In this document: positions 57,131 to 64,000 of the stretch, piece by piece
Numbering within the stretch: the stretch's first letter is position 1
Layout of the letters: each line of letters begins with the position of its first letter
The notes under the pieces: model-generated
Seen by the model: the letters and a program-made list of their open reading frames with translations, nothing else
Told to the model about the DNA's origin: nothing
Databases searched by the model: none
Translations under genes and position numbers: made by a program
Origin: Bacillus sp. CH140a_4T
GTDB lineage: Bacteria; Bacillota; Bacilli; Bacillales; Bacillaceae_G
Direction: 5' to 3'
DNA: 64,000 nucleotides
Assembly: GCF_008923725.1 (NCBI RefSeq)
Contig: NZ_WBPF01000013.1
Coordinates: 186,001 to 250,000, forward strand

Positions 57131-57274
57131 AACAACATCACCTTCGATGTTGTTGCCAACCGCGGAGAAGACTTACGTTTCCCCATAAGTTCTTCCTCCG
57201 GTTTCTCCTCTCCCTTTGCCTTCTTACTAGTACATGCTAGTATAAGAAGGGCCCTGCTTTGCAGGGTTTTTTTT
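57131..57274 (+). ncRNA. csfG: CsfG-like structured small RNA
   Basis: About 144 bases, predicted to fold into consecutive hairpins: ACAACATC/GATGTTGT (57132-57152), GAAGACTTA/TAAGTTCTTC around a CGTTTCCCC loop (about 57167-57195), CCTTCTTACTAG/CTAGTATAAGAAGG (about 57219-57250) and a terminator CCCTGC/GCAGGG followed by eight T (57252-57274). An unpaired pyrimidine-rich stretch (GGTTTCTCCTCTCCC at 57200-57214) lies between. B. subtilis carries the forespore RNA CsfG in the same ylbG-rsmD gap. Identity is by position, promoter type and structure. Confidence 0.7.
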
Positions 57275-57335
57275 CGTTGTCTACTTTTCATTTAAAAAGT
57301 GAGATGGTACAGTAAAAGAAAGAGGAGGAAAAAAT

Positions 57336-57725
57336 ATGATTCAACGCTTTATAGAACTCGGAGAAGGCTACTCTGATTTATATGAATTACTTGAAATTGC
57401 CAAAGCAAATCAAGAACGTATAACACATATGTTACAATTTGAAACGATTAAAAATGAAAAAAAAGTGTGCTCACTTGTTGTAATATTAAAACCAACTACT
57501 ACTGGTGACTTCCAACCATTATACATATGTCGTGAAGGCATTCCTGTACTTGAAAATAAAAAAAGTAAACGTGTCATATTATTTGAAGAAACGGCAGAAC
57601 AACTAGGGAAAAAAGTGACTACCTTTACAGTAAAACCATCCACAACTTTCCCAGAAAAAGAACTGTTTTTCAATCATTTAATTGGTATTTTACGAATGAA
57701 TAATTTCATTCCTCCAATGAAATAA
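57336..57725 (+). CDS. Conserved hypothetical cytoplasmic protein
   Basis: A 129-residue soluble protein (MIQRFIELGEGYSDLYELLEI start, LFEETAEQLGKKVTTF in the middle, ILRMNNFIPPMK end) with alternating strands and helices. There is no signal peptide or membrane segment. I do not recognise the family with confidence; Bacillus genomes carry similar uncharacterised proteins of this size. It has a very strong AGAGGAGG ribosome site and its own terminator, so it is a real gene. It lies between the csfG RNA and ylbG, where B. subtilis has no counterpart that I know of. Confidence 0.75.
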   Translation: MIQRFIELGEGYSDLYELLEIAKANQERITHMLQFETIKNEKKVCSLVVILKPTTTGDFQPLYICREGIPVLENKKSKRVILFEETAEQLGKKVTTFTVKPSTTFPEKELFFNHLIGILRMNNFIPPMK

Positions 57726-57741
57726 AATGTTATTTCAACTG

Positions 57742-57778
57742 AAAAATCCCCCGCTAAAATTAGCAGGGGATTTTTTCT
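57742..57778. terminator. Shared terminator between the hypothetical gene and ylbG
   Basis: CCCCCGCTAA with TTAGCAGGGG around a short AT loop, followed by six T on the plus strand and preceded by A-rich sequence. Confidence 0.85.
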
Positions 57779-57779
57779 A

Positions 57780-58046
57780 TTAGCTATAATCGTATTCTTT
57801 TGCCCGATCAGGACGTGAATTTTCAAATTCCGTTTTTAAATACGGGCGGTACGACTGTTCTATCTTTTTCACAAAAGGAAGTTTGTTCAACTTTTGCATC
57901 ATATGCTCAATTTGTTCCATATCACAATATACTACTGCGTATTTTAAGCGTTTTGATATGTAATGTATGTTACCATATTTCCTTAAAATCTTGGCATGTT
58001 TCAATGAATGTAAATAAACAATCATACTTTGTCGTTGCCCGAACAT
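57780..58046 (-). CDS. ylbG: DUF2129 / UPF0298 family protein YlbG
   Basis: An 88-residue small protein of the YlbG (DUF2129) family, with [19 protein letters not shown] at the start, YVVYCD-like AVVYCDMEQ in the middle and the family C-terminal [20 protein letters not shown]. Function unknown. Start taken at 58046 by family alignment; an ATG four codons earlier is also near an AAGGAG site and cannot be excluded. Confidence 0.88.
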
Positions 58047-58158
58047 AATCTTCTCCATCTTCTCCTTTTAAAAACATATATTTTATATTTTATGAAAACC
58101 AATCAGAAATTTATGACATTACAGGACAAACTCTGTATACGTTTTCTTCTATCTTCTA

Positions 58159-58184
58159 AAAAACGGGGTAATTTACCCCGTTTT
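58159..58184 (-). terminator. Terminator overlapping the ylbF stop
   Basis: AAAACGGGGTAA and TTACCCCGTTTT form a nearly uninterrupted palindrome that includes the last codons of ylbF. U-rich sequence follows on the minus strand. Confidence 0.85.
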
Positions 58185-58622
58185 ACAGCCACAACCTCCA
58201 CCGGTACCACAACCTCCACCACAGCCACCAGCATCGAAAAATGGATTTCCTGTTGGAACTTTGATGGAAGAAGACACCTCAGAACCGATTGCTACACTAA
58301 CTTCATCTAACAACTTTTGCAAAGCCGTTTCTACTCGTTTAAAAGCTGCAACCTTATCATGTAAGTCTACAGAACGCTTTAACTCCCTCATTTTCGTCGA
58401 GACGAAAGTATAATCAGGATGGTATTTACCGAAACGTTGCACTTCTTCATATCGTTCTTTCATCGCTGTAAATTGCTGAATTAACGTCTGAACTTCCATA
58501 TCTTCATGCAATTCTTTATAACACTTACGATAGTCTTCTGCTATATCTGAACAGATAATCGCTTTTGCAAGCTGCTCTGCCTTATCTAATATCAATACGC
58601 TTTCCAGCGTCGCTACAATCAT
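58173..58622 (-). CDS. ylbF: RicF (YlbF), Ric complex subunit
   Basis: YlbF forms a complex with YmcA and YaaT that binds 4Fe-4S clusters, promotes maturation of mRNAs through RNase Y and affects competence, biofilm and sporulation. The 149 residues are mostly helical (com_ylbF domain, about 5-110) with a linker and a tail containing CGGGCGTGGGCGC, the cysteines that hold one cluster together with partner subunits. The start at 58622 is the ATG fitting the family length. Only the tail motif can be read directly; the complex is family knowledge. Confidence 0.93.
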   Translation of the reverse strand: MIVATLESVLILDKAEQLAKAIICSDIAEDYRKCYKELHEDMEVQTLIQQFTAMKERYEEVQRFGKYHPDYTFVSTKMRELKRSVDLHDKVAAFKRVETALQKLLDEVSVAIGSEVSSSIKVPTGNPFFDAGGCGGGCGTGGGCGCKTG

Positions 58623-58738
58623 GAGAGACACCTCCGAATATTCATCATACCACATTTAGATTAGAACTACTAATTGAAGTGTCTCACTAAACAGAAAGAT
58701 ATTACCCTAACTATTTTCCATGTAATTCCAGTTCATAC

Positions 58739-59317
58739 TTATACATTAATATGTTCCGCAATATTATATTTCAGAACATCCCATTTCCCACTATTTTCTT
58801 TCACATAACTAATACATGCATTTTTTAATGGCGTCTTAAACGAAATATCTTCCGGTGCAATTGCATGTAAAATTGCTTTTATCGCATGTGAATGCGCTAC
58901 AATGATAATACGTTTGCCAGAATGAGTTTCTGCAACATCTTTTACAGCAGCAAAACAACGAGTTACAATCTCTTCATCTTGCTCCATACCTTCTACTTTA
59001 CCTTCTGCAATTAACTCCCTAACAGTCGCAACTGGCTTCCCAGAAGCTTCACCAAAATTACGTTCAACAAATCGCTCATCTAATAAAATTGATTGTAATC
59101 CAGTAGCACCTGCAATTTCCTTAGCCGTTTCTTTCGCTCTAATTAACGGGCTACTTATTATTATATCCCATGCTTCTGCTTGCAAAGCTGCTGCACTTTG
59201 ACTCGCTTGCTTCTTCCCCACTTCATTAAGTGGAATATCTTCACGTCCTTGAATAATCTCTTGAAAATTCCAATCAGTTTGTCCATGTCGTACTAAACAA
59301 ATTTCCGTCATGCTCAT
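58739..59317 (-). CDS. Histidine phosphatase (phosphoglycerate mutase-like) family protein
   Basis: A 192-residue member of the branch 1 histidine phosphatases. The phosphohistidine motif LVRHGQTDWN is near residue 8, the conserved arginine region SSPLIRAKETA near 55, the acid residue ERNFGEASG near 84 and the second histidine in IVAHSHAIKAIL near 140, so the active site is complete. Substrate unknown; lack of a full-length mutase insert suggests a phosphatase rather than a glycolytic mutase. The first ATG at 59317 has AGGAG seven bases before it. It is inserted between ylbF and ylbE relative to B. subtilis. Confidence 0.9.
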   Translation of the reverse strand: MSMTEICLVRHGQTDWNFQEIIQGREDIPLNEVGKKQASQSAAALQAEAWDIIISSPLIRAKETAKEIAGATGLQSILLDERFVERNFGEASGKPVATVRELIAEGKVEGMEQDEEIVTRCFAAVKDVAETHSGKRIIIVAHSHAIKAILHAIAPEDISFKTPLKNACISYVKENSGKWDVLKYNIAEHINV

Positions 59318-59393
59318 GCTGCAACTCCTTTTTAAATAATCCGCTTCTATTGTATCAAAAGTTCTGCATGACGGACATAGTTTTCCTTTCCAA

Positions 59394-59639
59394 TTATGTT
59401 GTATTTTGCTGCTTCATATACTGAAACATATCGATCATAATGGAAGCAACTGCCAATTGATTTTGGAATTTCTCAACTTTATCTGGTATCGTTTTTTTGA
59501 AATGCTGCATAGCCGCTAACTCAAAAGCCTCTTTTTCTTTAGGGTTTCGCGTTAGTTTTCTATACCAGTACGGTTGCTCCCTAATATAGCGAGATAAATC
59601 CTCATCAGCCTTTATAAACTCCATAATTTCTGCTCTCAT
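59394..59639 (-). CDS. ylbE: YlbE-like protein
   Basis: An 81-residue, charged, helical protein with the YlbE features DLSRYIREQPYWYRKLTRNP near residue 14 and an amphipathic C-terminal helix (ASIMIDMFQYMKQQ). Function unknown. Eleven bases after ylbD, so probably one transcript, as in B. subtilis. Confidence 0.88.
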   Translation of the reverse strand: MRAEIMEFIKADEDLSRYIREQPYWYRKLTRNPKEKEAFELAAMQHFKKTIPDKVEKFQNQLAVASIMIDMFQYMKQQNTT

Positions 59640-59650
59640 CCGCTTTCCCC

Positions 59651-60106
59651 CTAATCCTTCTGAAAGAAAAATGGATTATTTTCGGAAGTACTCTCTTCTT
59701 GCCGCGCAGGCTTCCCTTGAAATTGTTGAAAAACTTGTTGTACACTACCAATGGCACTCGTCACATTGGCTAAATGGTGTTGCATTTGTTCCACATCTAG
59801 CTTTTTAAAGAAAGAAAGCATTTGTCCCATCACATCTGCTGTTTTTTCCTCTTCAGTTCGATTATCTTTTTCTTTTTCTTTTTCTTTTTCTTGTTTATTT
59901 TCTTTTACCGAAGAAAAAGCAGGCGCTCCATCAGGTCTAAAAGTTGCCCATATCGGATCTTCTTCACCAAGTAAATACCATTCTTCATAAAACTGTTGCC
60001 AAGTTTTGTGACCACTTCTAACCTCATGAACCATTTTAGGGTGATGGTTTACAAACTCTTTAAACTGTTGAACCGATGGATGTAACGGTCCTTTTGTGGT
60101 TGGCAT
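59651..60106 (-). CDS. ylbD: YlbD-like putative coat protein
   Basis: A 151-residue protein of the YlbD coat family. The N-terminal half holds LHPSVQQFKEFVNHHPKMV and the tryptophan-rich TWQQFYEEWYLLGEEDPIW; a charged linker (about 70-95) contains four Lys-Glu dipeptides encoded by a six-base DNA repeat. The C-terminal half is a Gln-rich helix. A coat role is inferred from family naming. The start at 60106 is the ATG; a GTG three codons upstream overlaps the ribosome site. Confidence 0.87.
   Translation of the reverse strand: MPTTKGPLHPSVQQFKEFVNHHPKMVHEVRSGHKTWQQFYEEWYLLGEEDPIWATFRPDGAPAFSSVKENKQEKEKEKEKDNRTEEEKTADVMGQMLSFFKKLDVEQMQHHLANVTSAIGSVQQVFQQFQGKPARQEESTSENNPFFFQKD
59866..59895 (-). 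repeat. Hexanucleotide repeat inside ylbD
   Basis: Four perfect CTTTTT units on the plus strand (59866-59889) with a fifth imperfect unit encode a run of alternating Glu and Lys in YlbD. Changes in unit number would keep the frame and change the protein by two residues per unit. Confidence 0.8.
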
Positions 60107-60192
60107 AATCCTCACCTCTTCATATCTATCTACTATATAGTAAGAAAAAAAAGGCGCATGGTTCGCCTATTTTTAGACGATTCATGCACCTT

Positions 60193-60275
60193 TTTATCCT
60201 GCTATTTGCATACGGTAAGATTCCCACCTACAATTCAGTGAATACGAAGTAATTAACCGGGAGGTGTCCCCCACA
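60193..60275 (-). repeat. Degenerate 3' half of the hairpin repeat
   Basis: Read on the minus strand it contains GTGGGGGACACCT, then AATTACTTCG, AGGTGGGAATCTTACCG and AATAGCAGGATAAAA, in the same order as the second half of copy B (29217-29300), with mismatches. It accounts for half of the 174-base gap between ylbC and ylbD. Confidence 0.6.
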
Positions 60276-60280
60276 AAACT

Positions 60281-61315
60281 TTATTTTCGAATAAAGTTTT
60301 GTGTATAAAACTTATCGTATACCCCAACACCTAATCCTGTAAATTGTTCATTTAATAAATTCTTTCTATGCCCTTCACTATTTAACCAACCTTGCACCGC
60401 CGCAATTCCATCACTATGTTGCGCCGCTATGTTCTCACCAGCAAGTTGAAATCCTACTTTCCCGCGCTGCAAACGATCTCCTAACGTACCTAATGTAGGT
60501 GAATCATGTGAAAAGTAATTATTATCCTTCATATCTTTACTATGACCTATAGCCACATCTGCTGTTTGTTGATCCCAAGCTAATAACGGTAACTTATGAC
60601 GACTTCGAATAATATTTGTTAAATCAAAAATTTGTTGCATATTCCCATTCTCTATTTGTTTCATTTTATCTGGAGTCAATGGTTGTTCTGCTAGTAATTC
60701 ACCTGAATAAACAAGCTGATATGGTCTTTGGCGTAATAACGTTTCGTCATCCATATAACGAACACCAACAAGCTCATGTGTAAAATGATCAAAATATAAT
60801 TGTGCCCAGCCATCTTCTACAGGTATTAATGGTTGTTCCATCACTTCCGTGTCAGATAACTCAAATTGATAACTATTCTTCCCTCTTTTTAACGAAATCT
60901 CATGAGAGAGTGGATTCTTTTTATACACTTCTTCATACTTTTCATTTATATAATAAGGCGGCACCTTAACTTGCTCACCAGCAACATACGCCGTTACAAC
61001 TTTACGTTCTGCAACCCCAAATTGAACATACTGCGCTAAATCTTGATTGTATACCCACCATTCATATCCGTAAGCAGATGGCTCTATTCGAGATGGTTCG
61101 CCCCATTTTGCTAATAAATTTTCAGAGTCCACACCAATCATATTTAAAACCGTATTTGAAGAGTCTTCATTTACTTGTTTTTTCTTTTTCACAATTTTAT
61201 TTTCTTGCTTTGATTGAGATGGGGTTAATATATATTGTGAAACGAGTAATTTCCCGTATAAATCAACAGCTAAAATTAAAAATGTAATCATTACGATACG
61301 CAATAATTTCTTCAA
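60281..61315 (-). CDS. ylbC: CAP-domain (SCP-like) extracellular protein YlbC
   Basis: A 344-residue exported or membrane-anchored protein. There is one N-terminal hydrophobic segment (about 5-28), a Lys-rich linker, a CAP-associated N-terminal domain (about 60-200, NMIGVDSENLLAKWGEPSRIE) and a C-terminal CAP domain with IRSRHKLPLLAWDQQ, SHSD-like GHSKDMKDNNYFSHDSP, AGENIA and GHRKNLLN. The start is a TTG at 61315, eight bases after AGGAGG; the ATG eight codons later lacks a site. Function unknown; related proteins are found in spores. Confidence 0.88.
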   Translation of the reverse strand: MKKLLRIVMITFLILAVDLYGKLLVSQYILTPSQSKQENKIVKKKKQVNEDSSNTVLNMIGVDSENLLAKWGEPSRIEPSAYGYEWWVYNQDLAQYVQFGVAERKVVTAYVAGEQVKVPPYYINEKYEEVYKKNPLSHEISLKRGKNSYQFELSDTEVMEQPLIPVEDGWAQLYFDHFTHELVGVRYMDDETLLRQRPYQLVYSGELLAEQPLTPDKMKQIENGNMQQIFDLTNIIRSRHKLPLLAWDQQTADVAIGHSKDMKDNNYFSHDSPTLGTLGDRLQRGKVGFQLAGENIAAQHSDGIAAVQGWLNSEGHRKNLLNEQFTGLGVGVYDKFYTQNFIRK

Positions 61316-61522
61316 TCGATATACCTCCTGCACAAAACATAAAATTGAGATATACACAAATCCTTTTCTTTCCTTTTTTGTGTGTACCGTACTCTTTTCA
61401 CTATATCATATTTTCGCAAAAAAAGTCTGGATTATCCCTTTTCTCTCAATATGAATTGCGCTTTCTTACTATTCATACTATTATAAAAATAATAACGTAA
61501 CATTAAACAAGGAGGTATTATA

Positions 61523-61888
61523 ATGCAATTTACAAATACGAAATTTAATGGGGCAGTTGTTGATTTAACACTACTAACAGAGATTATGGAGAAAAACCAT
61601 TTTGTACTTGCTGGACAATGGGATTATGAACGAGTTACATACGATTATAAATTCGAAATATTAAACGATGTTTATTATTTACGCGTACAAGGTTTAGCTG
61701 TTGAAGGTGACGTTGGTAGTAGACACGCTGAAATAAAACTACTTCCTCCCTTATTAGGTAAACATTATTATCCTCACGGTGTTGAATATGGTGATGGTGA
61801 AACTTTCCCAACGAATGTACTTCAAAAAAGCGAACAACTCCTACAAAATGTCGAAAAAGAGTTAAAAGAATTCCATATCATTGAATAA
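61523..61888 (+). CDS. YugN-like family protein in the ylbA position
   Basis: A 121-residue soluble protein with the YugN-like plan: a strand-rich first half (FVLAGQWDYERVTYDYKFEIL), LRVQGLAVEGDV, a conserved LLGKHYYPHGVEYGDGE and a helical tail. No catalytic motif is visible. It is divergent from ylbC and convergent with ctaG, the place of ylbA in B. subtilis; ylbB is not present. Strong AAGGAGGT ribosome site. The symbol is left empty because orthology to ylbA itself is unproven. Confidence 0.78.
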   Translation: MQFTNTKFNGAVVDLTLLTEIMEKNHFVLAGQWDYERVTYDYKFEILNDVYYLRVQGLAVEGDVGSRHAEIKLLPPLLGKHYYPHGVEYGDGETFPTNVLQKSEQLLQNVEKELKEFHIIE

Positions 61889-61929
61889 AATAAAAACGAG
61901 TGCATCATACTTGATGCACTCGTTTTTAT
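61888..61929. terminator. Shared terminator of the YugN-like gene and ctaG
   Basis: A long perfect stem of 16 bp, AAAAACGAGTGCATCA with TGATGCACTCGTTTTT around a four-base loop. It serves both convergent genes. Confidence 0.92.
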
Positions 61930-62831
61930 TTCGTCTGTAAATACGGCGGTAATTGTTGCAACTGTTCTTTATCCTTTTCACGCTCTCTACGTGCCCACCT
62001 AAAAAATACATAGCCAATAATCGTACCGTACACTATTTCCTGGACAATTTTCATAATGATGCCACCTGTTTGTTGATCTTGTACGACCGGCATCCAGTGT
62101 AAAAATTCTGGTCCAGTTATATTTAAATCGGATAAAGTTCCCGCCGGTACACAAAGTTCCATCGCCTTCATCCAAGCAGCCGGATCCGTATAGGTTGCAA
62201 ATAACGGTGCAGTTGCAAAAATTATTAACGCGCAAGCTGGCGTTAATAATATACCGTTAGCAAACATATAACCAAGTTTCTTTATATCACTTAACGTTTG
62301 ATATTCTGGTAATGGATTCAGCATCGGCCACCACATCATGATTGCTGTAAAGAACAATATAGCGAGACAAATAGGATGAGCAATTTGACTTTGTTTTACT
62401 GTATCAAAAACAACTGGTAAATGATAAAAAGAAAACAGGCCATTAAATACAAGCAATGCAATAAGTGGCTTAGCAAATACCTTTAATATAATTTGAACGA
62501 ACTTAAAAGAAGTAATATAACGATATAACCAAACTGGTATACCAAGCAACAATAGCGGTGGAACAGCAATATACATGACTGCCATTTCAAACATATGTGC
62601 ACTAAATATAATATGACCAATTAAATCAATAGGCCCTCCCTTTACAAAATACAAAAGAACAATCCCGGTCGTAAAATAAAAAACTTGCTTCTTACTTACC
62701 TTTGTCGCATGTTCAAATCGCATTCTATATGGCCCAATAATTAAAAAGTACCCGATAAGGATCGAAAGCATAAATAGTAAAAAGATTGGACTCCATAGAG
62801 CTTGAAAACCAAATATCCACAAGTTACTCAT
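61926..62831 (-). CDS. ctaG: Cytochrome caa3 oxidase assembly factor CtaG
   Basis: A 301-residue membrane protein of the Caa3_CtaG family with about seven spans. The conserved histidine-containing segments (FSAHMFEMAVMY near residue 75 and FYHLPVVFD near 135) are thought to help in copper insertion into caa3 oxidase. It is the last gene of the cta operon, 85 bases after ctaF. Confidence 0.93.
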   Translation of the reverse strand: MSNLWIFGFQALWSPIFLLFMLSILIGYFLIIGPYRMRFEHATKVSKKQVFYFTTGIVLLYFVKGGPIDLIGHIIFSAHMFEMAVMYIAVPPLLLLGIPVWLYRYITSFKFVQIILKVFAKPLIALLVFNGLFSFYHLPVVFDTVKQSQIAHPICLAILFFTAIMMWWPMLNPLPEYQTLSDIKKLGYMFANGILLTPACALIIFATAPLFATYTDPAAWMKAMELCVPAGTLSDLNITGPEFLHWMPVVQDQQTGGIIMKIVQEIVYGTIIGYVFFRWARREREKDKEQLQQLPPYLQTK

Positions 62832-62872
62832 TGTTACACCTACCTTCTTAAGGTTACCCTTTCACATAACAT

Positions 62873-62912
62873 GAAGAGGGAGCTGTGACGACACAAGCTC
62901 CCTTATTCTTCA
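62873..62912 (-). other. Inverted repeat between ctaF and ctaG
   Basis: AGGGAGCT and AGCTCCCT form a stem around an eleven-base loop in the intergenic gap. The U-run is poor, so this is either a weak attenuator or an mRNA-stabilising hairpin that lowers ctaG relative to the structural genes. Confidence 0.6.
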
Positions 62913-62916
62913 CTTT

Positions 62917-63249
62917 TCAAATCCACACAATTGTCATAAAAGCTAAAATTGTAATTAACCCGATTAACAGACCAGAATAAAGAAAGAAACTCGCTGCTTC
63001 ATGTCCTTTATGACTCATATGCATAAAATAATACAATTGAAAAATTACTTGTACCACCGCTAATAGTAAAATAAATGGTACTGAGAAAGTCGGACTAAAA
63101 GTTTTCGGATATGCTACTGCTGCAAATGCAACTAATGTTAAAAAAATCATTAATGCAAATGTAATAACTTGATGCTTCATTTCCTCCGCACTTTTTCTCT
63201 TCCGATAAACAAGATCAACTTTAGGATTATTCGTTTGCTTTATCGCCAT
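62917..63249 (-). CDS. ctaF: Cytochrome c oxidase subunit IV (CtaF)
   Basis: A 110-residue small subunit of the cytochrome caa3 oxidase with three transmembrane helices, belonging to the CyoD/COX4 type (VTFALMIFLTLVAF, VVQVIFQLYYFMHM, GLITILAFMTIVWI). It follows ctaE by three bases and is required for stability of the complex in relatives. Confidence 0.94.
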   Translation of the reverse strand: MAIKQTNNPKVDLVYRKRKSAEEMKHQVITFALMIFLTLVAFAAVAYPKTFSPTFSVPFILLLAVVQVIFQLYYFMHMSHKGHEAASFFLYSGLLIGLITILAFMTIVWI

Positions 63250-63252
63250 TGT

Positions 63253-63876
63253 TTATCCCACCATTCCCATCAAATATACTACAGTGAAAATAAACACCCA
63301 AACTACGTCAATAAAGTGCCAATAAATCGATGCAACATAAAACTTCGGTGCATTGTATAAATTTAGACCTCTCTTCGCATTTCTAAAAATTAATGTTAAA
63401 ATCCAACATAATCCAAACAATACGTGAAGTCCATGTGTACCAACAAGAGCATAAAACGCGGAACCAAATGCACTACTTCTCATAGTATGCTTAAATTCAT
63501 GCGTATAATGATAAAACTCATATATCTCAAATCCTAAAAAACCTAAACCTAACAGCACTGTTACGAGTAGCCAAAGTTGCATTTTTTTAAAGTTAAAGTT
63601 TTTCATATGATACATCGCATATACGCTCGTTAAACTACTCGTTAATAAAAGCATCGTCATAATGAAAACGAGTGGCATTTGGAACATCTCTTGAGATGTT
63701 GGTCCACCATTTGTAGAGTTCTTTAACGCCAAATATGTGCCAAATAAGGAAGCGAATAATACTGTTTCGCCTCCAAGAAATAACCAAAAACCGACAAACT
63801 TATTTTTTCCCTCAAGGGTTGCTTTTTCAGGCTCTGCTGGAAATGTTTCATTCGTTAATTTTTCATCTACATGCAT
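63253..63876 (-). CDS. ctaE: Cytochrome c oxidase subunit III (CtaE)
   Basis: Subunit III of the caa3 oxidase. The 207 residues have five transmembrane helices, with the COX3 motifs FWLFLGGETVLFASLF near the start, YALVGTHGLHVLFGL near residue 140 and YWHFIDVVWVFIF near 180. The ATG overlaps the ctaD stop (TAATG), indicating coupled translation. Confidence 0.95.
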   Translation of the reverse strand: MHVDEKLTNETFPAEPEKATLEGKNKFVGFWLFLGGETVLFASLFGTYLALKNSTNGGPTSQEMFQMPLVFIMTMLLLTSSLTSVYAMYHMKNFNFKKMQLWLLVTVLLGLGFLGFEIYEFYHYTHEFKHTMRSSAFGSAFYALVGTHGLHVLFGLCWILTLIFRNAKRGLNLYNAPKFYVASIYWHFIDVVWVFIFTVVYLMGMVG

Positions 63877-64000
63877 TATGCCTTGCCCCCCTTATCTTCT
63901 AAATCTTCCTTATGAATATGATATCCATGATCATCGATTACTGAACGTAGGAACATTGCACCAAATGTAATGATTAAACCGATAATTGCTACTAATAACC
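63876..64000 (-). CDS. ctaD: Cytochrome c oxidase subunit I (CtaD), C-terminal end only
   Basis: The last 40 codons of a gene running in from beyond the window. They encode the end of a membrane helix (LLVAIIGLIITFGAMFL) and a charged tail ending HKEDLEDKGGKA before TAA. Its position before ctaE and the hydrophobic end fit CtaD, the haem-copper catalytic subunit; catalytic residues are outside the window. Confidence 0.88.
   Translation of the reverse strand, partial: LLVAIIGLIITFGAMFLRSVIDDHGYHIHKEDLEDKGGKA

Noticed and set aside
57113-57295. A 60-codon open frame across the csfG region
   Set aside because: It would start at a TTG inside the promoter, has no ribosome site, and its low-complexity translation runs through four hairpins and a terminator.

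Overview
The window is a chromosomal, low-GC Firmicute segment that reads as a member of the Bacillus cereus group (cereus/thuringiensis/anthracis type). The evidence is protein sequence and gene order. A complete B. subtilis-like block runs from the cytochrome oxidase genes through the ylb cluster, the cell-wall and division (dcw) cluster, the spoIIG/sigG locus, the ylm genes and ileS to the pyr operon. Intergenic hairpin repeats resemble the bcr-type repeats of the B. cereus group. MurE carries the DNPR motif of a meso-diaminopimelate cell wall, and many genes are specific to endospore formers.

Layout. 1-5000 is a small accessory stretch: a cut-off lipoprotein, an M24 aminopeptidase, a frameshifted DinB-like gene, two paralogous small membrane proteins, a large transporter and another small membrane protein. 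5109-16944 (minus) is the complete de novo UMP operon pyrR-pyrP-pyrB-pyrC-pyrAA-pyrAB-pyrK-pyrD-pyrF-pyrE, with one sigma-A promoter, three PyrR attenuators and a shared terminator. 16947-21995 (minus) holds rluD, lspA, ylyA and ileS with an Ile T-box. 22042-26069 (minus) is divIVA-ylmH-ylmG-sepF-ylmE-ylmD-ylmC. 26242-28899 (minus) is sigG, sigE and spoIIGA with a spoIIG-type promoter. 29006-29300 is a tandem pair of hairpin repeats. 29373-46000 (minus) is the division and cell-wall cluster ftsZ, ftsA, divIB, murB, murG, spoVE, murD, mraY, murE, spoVD, pbpB, ftsL, rsmH. 46369-48952 is bshC and a panE-like gene. 49334-61888 is the ylb region in mixed orientation (ylbP, gerR, rpmF, ylbN, tmcAL, ylbL, ylbK, ylbJ, coaD, rsmD, csfG RNA, ylbG, ylbF, a phosphatase, ylbE, ylbD, ylbC, a ylbA-position gene). 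61926-64000 (minus) is ctaG, ctaF, ctaE and the end of ctaD.

The genes form a few functional groups: pyrimidine synthesis under PyrR/UMP attenuation, lipid II synthesis and septum formation, the mother-cell and forespore sigma factors of sporulation with their dedicated PBP/SEDS pair (SpoVD/SpoVE), and assembly of cytochrome caa3 oxidase.

I found no undescribed multi-gene system; most of the window is conserved core genome. The observations most worth checking are: (i) a 14-bp stem that masks the spoVD start region and overlaps a sigma-E-like promoter, so that only read-through mRNA would carry the full hairpin; (ii) tmcAL (ylbM), whose catalytic N-terminus has no ATG/GTG/TTG start and appears to begin at ATA; (iii) mraZ missing between bshC and rsmH, leaving an orphan ribosome-binding site; (iv) a csfG-like structured RNA beside rsmD; and (v) intact and decayed copies of one hairpin repeat family.
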